Notes under the pieces: generated by a model | The model's input: only the letters and a program-made list of their open reading frames with translations | Databases searched by the model: none | Told to the model about the DNA's origin: nothing | Shown here: positions 60,200 to 64,000 of the stretch, one piece after another | Layout of the letters: each line of letters opens with the position of its first letter | Numbering within the stretch: position 1 is the stretch's first letter | Position numbers and translations under genes: made by a program | Assembly: GCF_003201875.1 (NCBI RefSeq) | Contig: NZ_QJKD01000010.1 | Span: 186,001 to 250,000, forward strand | Direction of reading: 5' to 3' | Source of the DNA: Hungatella effluvii | GTDB lineage: Bacteria > Bacillota > Clostridia > Lachnospirales > Lachnospiraceae | Length of the DNA: 64,000 nt

Positions 60200-61813
60200 T
60201 TATTTTAGAATCACATAACGCAGGTTTGCGCTTACCGCGCTGTGCAGGCTGACGCTCTCGATCTTCTCCGGATTGTAGGCTACAGCGTCCACAGACTCAT
60301 AAAGCGGGATGATCATGGCACGGTCGTGAACGTACTGCTGAAGTTCTGCGTATTTCTCCTTGCGCACGTCGTCATCCGTCGTATAGTTTGCTTCTTTATA
60401 AAGTGTCACAAATGTCTCATCTGAAATGGCCGCAAATGGGAACGTCGCCAGTTCAGCCGGGAAGAACCGAAGGGAAATATAGGGTTCCCCGCATACGGAG
60501 CCGGTATCGGAATCCTGGAAATTAAGGTCTGTACCGCCCTCTGTCAGCCACGCAGAAAACGCGGTTGGAAAGTCGGTGAAGTTCATCTGCAGATTGATGC
60601 CCAGCTGCTGCAGGTAAAACTGAATCACCGTGGCTGCATTGGTCTTAACCGCCTGATCCACAGTCGTCATATTCAGTGTAAAGTTCACGGTTGAGCCATC
60701 TGTCACGTAACCAGCTGCCTCCATATACTGTTTCGCCTTCTCCAGATCATACTCATAGACGCCGGTGTCCTTGTAATAGGGGCTTACCGATGTGATGATG
60801 GAACCCGGCACCTCCGCCAGCTCCCCGCGAGCCGATTCTGCAACGTCCTGCCAGTTTACGCCGTAAGCAATCGCCAGCCGCACATTTTCATCCTTCATGT
60901 ACTGATTGTTATTGTCCAGAGCCAGAAGGATATTTTCTCCCTCATGGGTCGTCATAACCGCAATCTTATCGTCGGTCAGCGCACGGCTGTAATCACTCTC
61001 AGCAATGTTAAGCGCCAAATCGATCTCCCCTGTCTCCAGAGCCATATACATGGCGGAATCCTCCGCATAGTGATTGATCTTCACGGTGTCTGCGCCTGTG
61101 AATTCGCCCCAGTAGCTGTCGCGGCGCTTCAGAGTGACATAGGAGTCTGTCACGTATTCAGCGACCTCATAAGGTCCGGAGCCGTTGGGCGCGTTAAGCC
61201 ATGGATCAATGTTGTCGAATCCGGTTTCCTCGCACCAGGACTGATCGAGCAGGTATACGACACCCATGTTGATAATGCCGGGGCCGAATTCCTGTGTATT
61301 CGCCAGATATACGGTAAAGCCGTCCTCGCTGACATAGGACTTGTCCCAGTCAACCGTCGCATAGTACGCAGCCTGGTTCGTCTCCCGGTCCACCAGGGTC
61401 TTTATGGAAAAGAGAACATCGTCTCCGGTCATCTGGTCGCCGTTTGCAAAGTAGACATCGTCTCTGCACTCCATCACAAATGTCGTGCCGTCTTCTTCAT
61501 AGTGCCACTCTTTTAAAATATCGGAGAAGGGATTGTTGTCCTCGTCATAATAGAACAAATAATCGTAAACGAGGTAACAGCCCCAGTGACATACTTCATT
61601 TTCGCTTCCCGGCATAAATGTGCCGAGTACATTGATAGTGCCTACGTTCAGAGTCTTCTCCCCTCCGCTTTCACCCGCTTTTGTCCCGGCATCCGTGCTG
61701 CTTTCTCCGGCAGGCGCCGCCGTGCCTTCTCCCGTATTTTTGTTCCCGCCTCCGCATGCCGTCATGCTCATGACCAGCGCCGCGGCAAGAAGCAATGCCC
61801 CCAGTTTTTTCAT
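60200..61813 (-). CDS. Peptide/nickel-type solute-binding lipoprotein (SBP family 5)
   Basis: A 537-residue binding protein. The signal peptide ends in the lipobox MTACG, followed by a Gly/Thr/Glu-rich linker. NPFSDILKEWHYEEDGTTFV, ECRDDVYFANGDQMTGDDVL and YVTLKRRDSYWGEFTGADTV are typical for family 5. Such proteins bind peptides but also nickel chelates, opines or plant glycosides, so the ligand is open. AGGAGG lies 8 nt before the ATG at 61813. Confidence 0.93.
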   Translation of the reverse strand: MKKLGALLLAAALVMSMTACGGGNKNTGEGTAAPAGESSTDAGTKAGESGGEKTLNVGTINVLGTFMPGSENEVCHWGCYLVYDYLFYYDEDNNPFSDILKEWHYEEDGTTFVMECRDDVYFANGDQMTGDDVLFSIKTLVDRETNQAAYYATVDWDKSYVSEDGFTVYLANTQEFGPGIINMGVVYLLDQSWCEETGFDNIDPWLNAPNGSGPYEVAEYVTDSYVTLKRRDSYWGEFTGADTVKINHYAEDSAMYMALETGEIDLALNIAESDYSRALTDDKIAVMTTHEGENILLALDNNNQYMKDENVRLAIAYGVNWQDVAESARGELAEVPGSIITSVSPYYKDTGVYEYDLEKAKQYMEAAGYVTDGSTVNFTLNMTTVDQAVKTNAATVIQFYLQQLGINLQMNFTDFPTAFSAWLTEGGTDLNFQDSDTGSVCGEPYISLRFFPAELATFPFAAISDETFVTLYKEANYTTDDDVRKEKYAELQQYVHDRAMIIPLYESVDAVAYNPEKIESVSLHSAVSANLRYVILK

Positions 61814-61919
61814 TGTTAAACTCCTCCTTTTATTTTTGCTTGATTTATTCAGCAAGGCGCAGATCCTGCACTTCACAATGCGTTACGTAATGCAGCACCA
61901 GGCCTTCCGCTTTCTCTTC

Positions 61920-62651
61920 TTAATACCGGTCCGTCTCTGAGTATGTCTCATACGGCTTCGGCACCTTCGGTTCTTTCTCCGTCCTTCCGTCCACGCGGTA
62001 CTGCCAGTGATAGGAAGACGGCGAATTGGCCAGATTTTCCGGAGCACGGTCTTCTGTGAACGGGAGATTGGACCGAAACATGGCGTCCAGCCGTATTCCA
62101 TCCGTCGCATAGCGCTCTTCGGCAAAACGAACCCAGTCGCTGCCGCATGGAAAACGCACCAGATCGTACTGATGCAGATGAAGAATCTTCCACTGTTTCC
62201 CTTCCCGGATAAAGTCCGCACCCAGCCGCCAGACGGCGCATTCCGCCCGATAGGCCTTTCCCTCCGCTGTCTTCGAGGTGAGAAGCGCTCTTTCTTCCGA
62301 GTCTCCTGCGCCCAGATCGCCCGCGTCGGAGTCCAGCCCCAGCACAAACCACATCCCCCTGGCGGATCTGCCGTCTGCCGCCGTCTCGATGACAGGAGTA
62401 ACGGGAAGCAGCAGCGTAAATTTGCCGGCAATGTGGTCCTTCTGATAGTAGGTCGCCACCTTTTCCCTGGTGGAATACCGGCCCGAAGCCCCGATCTCGA
62501 TGCTTACCTCCTCCGACCGGGACCAGAGCTCATCCATAATCTGTCCGCCCTCTCCCGCAAACAGCAGATGGCAGTATGTCCCTATTATATTTTCCACTTC
62601 CGCTCTGGCCTCCAGGCGGTATAAACGGTTTTCCACAAAATTGTCCATCAT
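61920..62651 (-). CDS. SnoaL/NTF2-like fold protein
   Basis: A 243-residue protein. The N-terminal helix EARAEVENIIGTYCHLLFAG, MDELWSRSEEVSIEIGASG and TPVIETAADGRSARGMWF match SnoaL-like NTF2-fold enzymes, which are often isomerases, cyclases or dehydratases acting on polycyclic or aromatic compounds. GKQWKILHLHQYDLVRFPCG is the closing strand. GGAGG stands 6 nt before the ATG at 62651. It follows the lactonase-like gene by 9 nt. Confidence 0.75.
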   Translation of the reverse strand: MMDNFVENRLYRLEARAEVENIIGTYCHLLFAGEGGQIMDELWSRSEEVSIEIGASGRYSTREKVATYYQKDHIAGKFTLLLPVTPVIETAADGRSARGMWFVLGLDSDAGDLGAGDSEERALLTSKTAEGKAYRAECAVWRLGADFIREGKQWKILHLHQYDLVRFPCGSDWVRFAEERYATDGIRLDAMFRSNLPFTEDRAPENLANSPSSYHWQYRVDGRTEKEPKVPKPYETYSETDRY

Positions 62652-62660
62652 CCTCACCTC

Positions 62661-63719
62661 CTAAAATGCGATGCACACAGGGGACGGAATCTTACAGCCG
62701 GCCCCGGCGTAAACCAGCGTCTCTCCCTCAACACGGTAGAGGTCGAGATATCCCTGAAACTGATAGGCCACCACCAGATATTTTCCATCCGGCGTGAAAT
62801 TCATGTCTCTCGGCATCTCCCCGCCCGTCTTTACCACTGACCTGAGTGTGAGACGGCCCTTCTCCACCTCCACGCCATATAGTGAAATGGAATCCTCCCG
62901 GTTTTCTCTTCCCATGCCGCGGTTGCTGACCGCCAGAAGCCTTCCTCCCGGACACAGCCGTATGGCCGCCGGCTCCGTCCTCCCCTTCATACCGGTAGTC
63001 CGTACGGAAATAGTCTGCACAGGGGTCAGCTTCCTATCACATTCCGGTGTAAAGGAATAGACGGAAACCATCTCATCATCCTGCCGGTTCACATAGAGGT
63101 ACCGTCCGTCTTCGCTGAAGGTCAGATGCCTGGGTCCGGAGTGCGCCTCCATCTCCTCGATCCAGATGATCCTGTACCGATCTTCACAGTCGTAAATATA
63201 AATTCTTCCCCCGATCAACTCCACCGCCGCTAAATATCTGCCTGCGGGCGATTTCATCACACAGTGGAGAAAAGGCCCCACCGGGGTCGTATTGAGAGAT
63301 GCTACGCAGGCCAGCCGCTCACCGATCCTTCCATCCTCCTGCCTCCTGTAAGCCTCCATCGTTCCCCGATAGAAATTGCTGACATAGATTTCCGCACTGT
63401 CGTCGTCACAGCACACAAAGCAGGGGCGCTGGCCGTCCGTTACCGCCCAGTTCTGTTCTTCAAATTTCCCATCGCTTATGTCGTAGGCCGTCATGCCGCC
63501 GCTGGCTCTTCCCTTAAAGGTCATCCCCTCGCTCAGCACGTAAAGGCTCCTTCTGTCCTTCGATACAGTCAAATATCCCGCATGATACATGGGCCTCGTA
63601 TCCATCACACGGATCTTTCCCGTTAATGCATTGAGTCCGATCCGGTAAATTCCCCGGCTTCCCCCAGTTGAAGTGGTACCCACAAAGCCTGTATAGTCGG
63701 GCAAAAATGTTTCTGCCAT
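62661..63719 (-). CDS. Lactonase-family beta-propeller
   Basis: A 352-residue seven-bladed propeller of the 6-phosphogluconolactonase-like (YbhE/Pgl) family. GTTSTGGSRGIYRIGLNA, GPFLHCVMKSPAGRYLAAVE, SGPRHLTFSEDGRYLYVNRQ and PRDMNFTPDGKYLVVAYQ are typical. It may open a lactone, but the second metal- or substrate-binding residues cannot be verified. AAAGGAG lies before the ATG. It is the first gene of the importer operon. Confidence 0.85.
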   Translation of the reverse strand: MAETFLPDYTGFVGTTSTGGSRGIYRIGLNALTGKIRVMDTRPMYHAGYLTVSKDRRSLYVLSEGMTFKGRASGGMTAYDISDGKFEEQNWAVTDGQRPCFVCCDDDSAEIYVSNFYRGTMEAYRRQEDGRIGERLACVASLNTTPVGPFLHCVMKSPAGRYLAAVELIGGRIYIYDCEDRYRIIWIEEMEAHSGPRHLTFSEDGRYLYVNRQDDEMVSVYSFTPECDRKLTPVQTISVRTTGMKGRTEPAAIRLCPGGRLLAVSNRGMGRENREDSISLYGVEVEKGRLTLRSVVKTGGEMPRDMNFTPDGKYLVVAYQFQGYLDLYRVEGETLVYAGAGCKIPSPVCIAF

Positions 63720-63809
63720 TCCGTTGCTCCTTTCTGATTGATGTATCTCACCGCTTATGCACTTTTTCTATTTTCTCTTTTATTACGATACATTTATTAT
63801 CTATTTTTA

Positions 63810-63838
63810 CTTATACCATGTCTGAGCGCTCCTGTAAA
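63810..63838 (-). promoter_or_regulatory. Promoter of the lactonase/Opp operon
   Basis: TTTACA (63833-63838) and TATAAG (63810-63815) on the minus strand, spacer 17 bp, about 90 nt before the lactonase start. Confidence 0.7.
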
Positions 63839-63855
63839 ATTCCAAAACCGGAATA

Positions 63856-63881
63856 GCAAGTATAACTTTTGGATTATACTT
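63856..63881. promoter_or_regulatory. Inverted repeat upstream of the operon promoter
   Basis: CAAGTATAA (63856-63864) and TTATACTTG (63873-63881) are perfect 9-bp arms with an 8-bp spacer. The repeat lies 17 bp upstream of the -35 box, a position suited to an activator. Confidence 0.55.
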
Positions 63882-63904
63882 GTAAAAATCACTTTCCATT
63901 ACAT

Positions 63905-63953
63905 AAAAAAACAGATACCAGGAGCCTATTCCTCTGGCTCCTGCATCTGGTAT
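63905..63953 (-). terminator. Terminator of a gene beyond the right edge
   Basis: ATACCAG...GGAGCC pairs with GGCTCC...CTGGTAT, followed on the minus strand by TGTTTTTTT. It ends a minus-strand transcript coming from outside the window and separates it from the lactonase operon. Confidence 0.75.
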
Positions 63954-64000
63954 TTTGCTGTCAGTCTGCTGTATACGCTCTTACTACCGCTTGCCGGTCA

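Overview
The window looks like chromosomal DNA of an anaerobic Gram-positive Clostridia member, most likely a gut Lachnospiraceae. Supporting this are a Firmicutes-type L27 with a cleavable N-terminal extension, an L21 leader, strong AGGAGG-type ribosome sites, sigma-A promoters, a class B PBP/FtsW pair with ZapA, and many ABC systems for glycans and peptides. Almost every gene is on the minus strand. I found no rRNA, tRNA, prophage or transposase gene.

Region by region: (1) 1-4600 holds a LysR regulator, a UMF1-type MFS transporter, a radical SAM protein and a YihY/BrkB membrane protein. (2) 4599-11800 is a sulfated-glycan module: sulfatase, two LplB/LplC-like permeases, a solute-binding lipoprotein broken by one extra G in a G7 tract, and a membrane-anchored AraC regulator. 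(3) 12147-12796 is a DUF3796/XRE pair under a strong palindromic operator. (4) 12968-28461 is a long minus-strand block with a glycan-assembly set (PglF-like dehydratase, DegT aminotransferase, PglC-like transferase, Wzy-like, Wzx-like) upstream of an unusual metabolic set (ATP-grasp, MmgE/PrpD, aldo/keto reductase, phosphonopyruvate-decarboxylase-like enzyme, TIM-barrel protein, HpcH-like lyase, two-subunit fumarase-like dehydratase). (5) 28557-29985 carries an XRE regulator, a 163-bp segment bounded by exact 24-bp inverted repeats and holding a promoter that points away from the glycan genes, and a tyrosine recombinase. I read this as a recombinase-controlled invertible promoter for the glycan block. 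(6) 30215-44050 is mostly housekeeping: cysK, M32 carboxypeptidase, NUDIX, PBP/FtsW/U32, zapA-ruvB-ruvA, a YprB-like nuclease and an AraC regulator. (7) 44231-54451 has a cold-shock protein, Hsp33, a methyltransferase, a SEC-C protein, rplU-rpmA, VanZ, a diguanylate cyclase, MATE, a decayed hydrolase and an ADP-ribosylglycohydrolase. (8) 54731-63719 is one operon: lactonase-like propeller, NTF2-like protein, complete Opp/Dpp-type ABC importer, YhcH-like protein and NHL propeller.

Beyond the genes there are several non-coding elements: a 163-bp palindromic repeat with a second partial copy at the window start, a 51-bp-arm palindrome, a roughly 155-nt multi-helix element, two related C-rich small RNA candidates, and two orphan sequences resembling the 3' end of type I-C CRISPR repeats. 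All family assignments come from reading motifs; no database search was possible.
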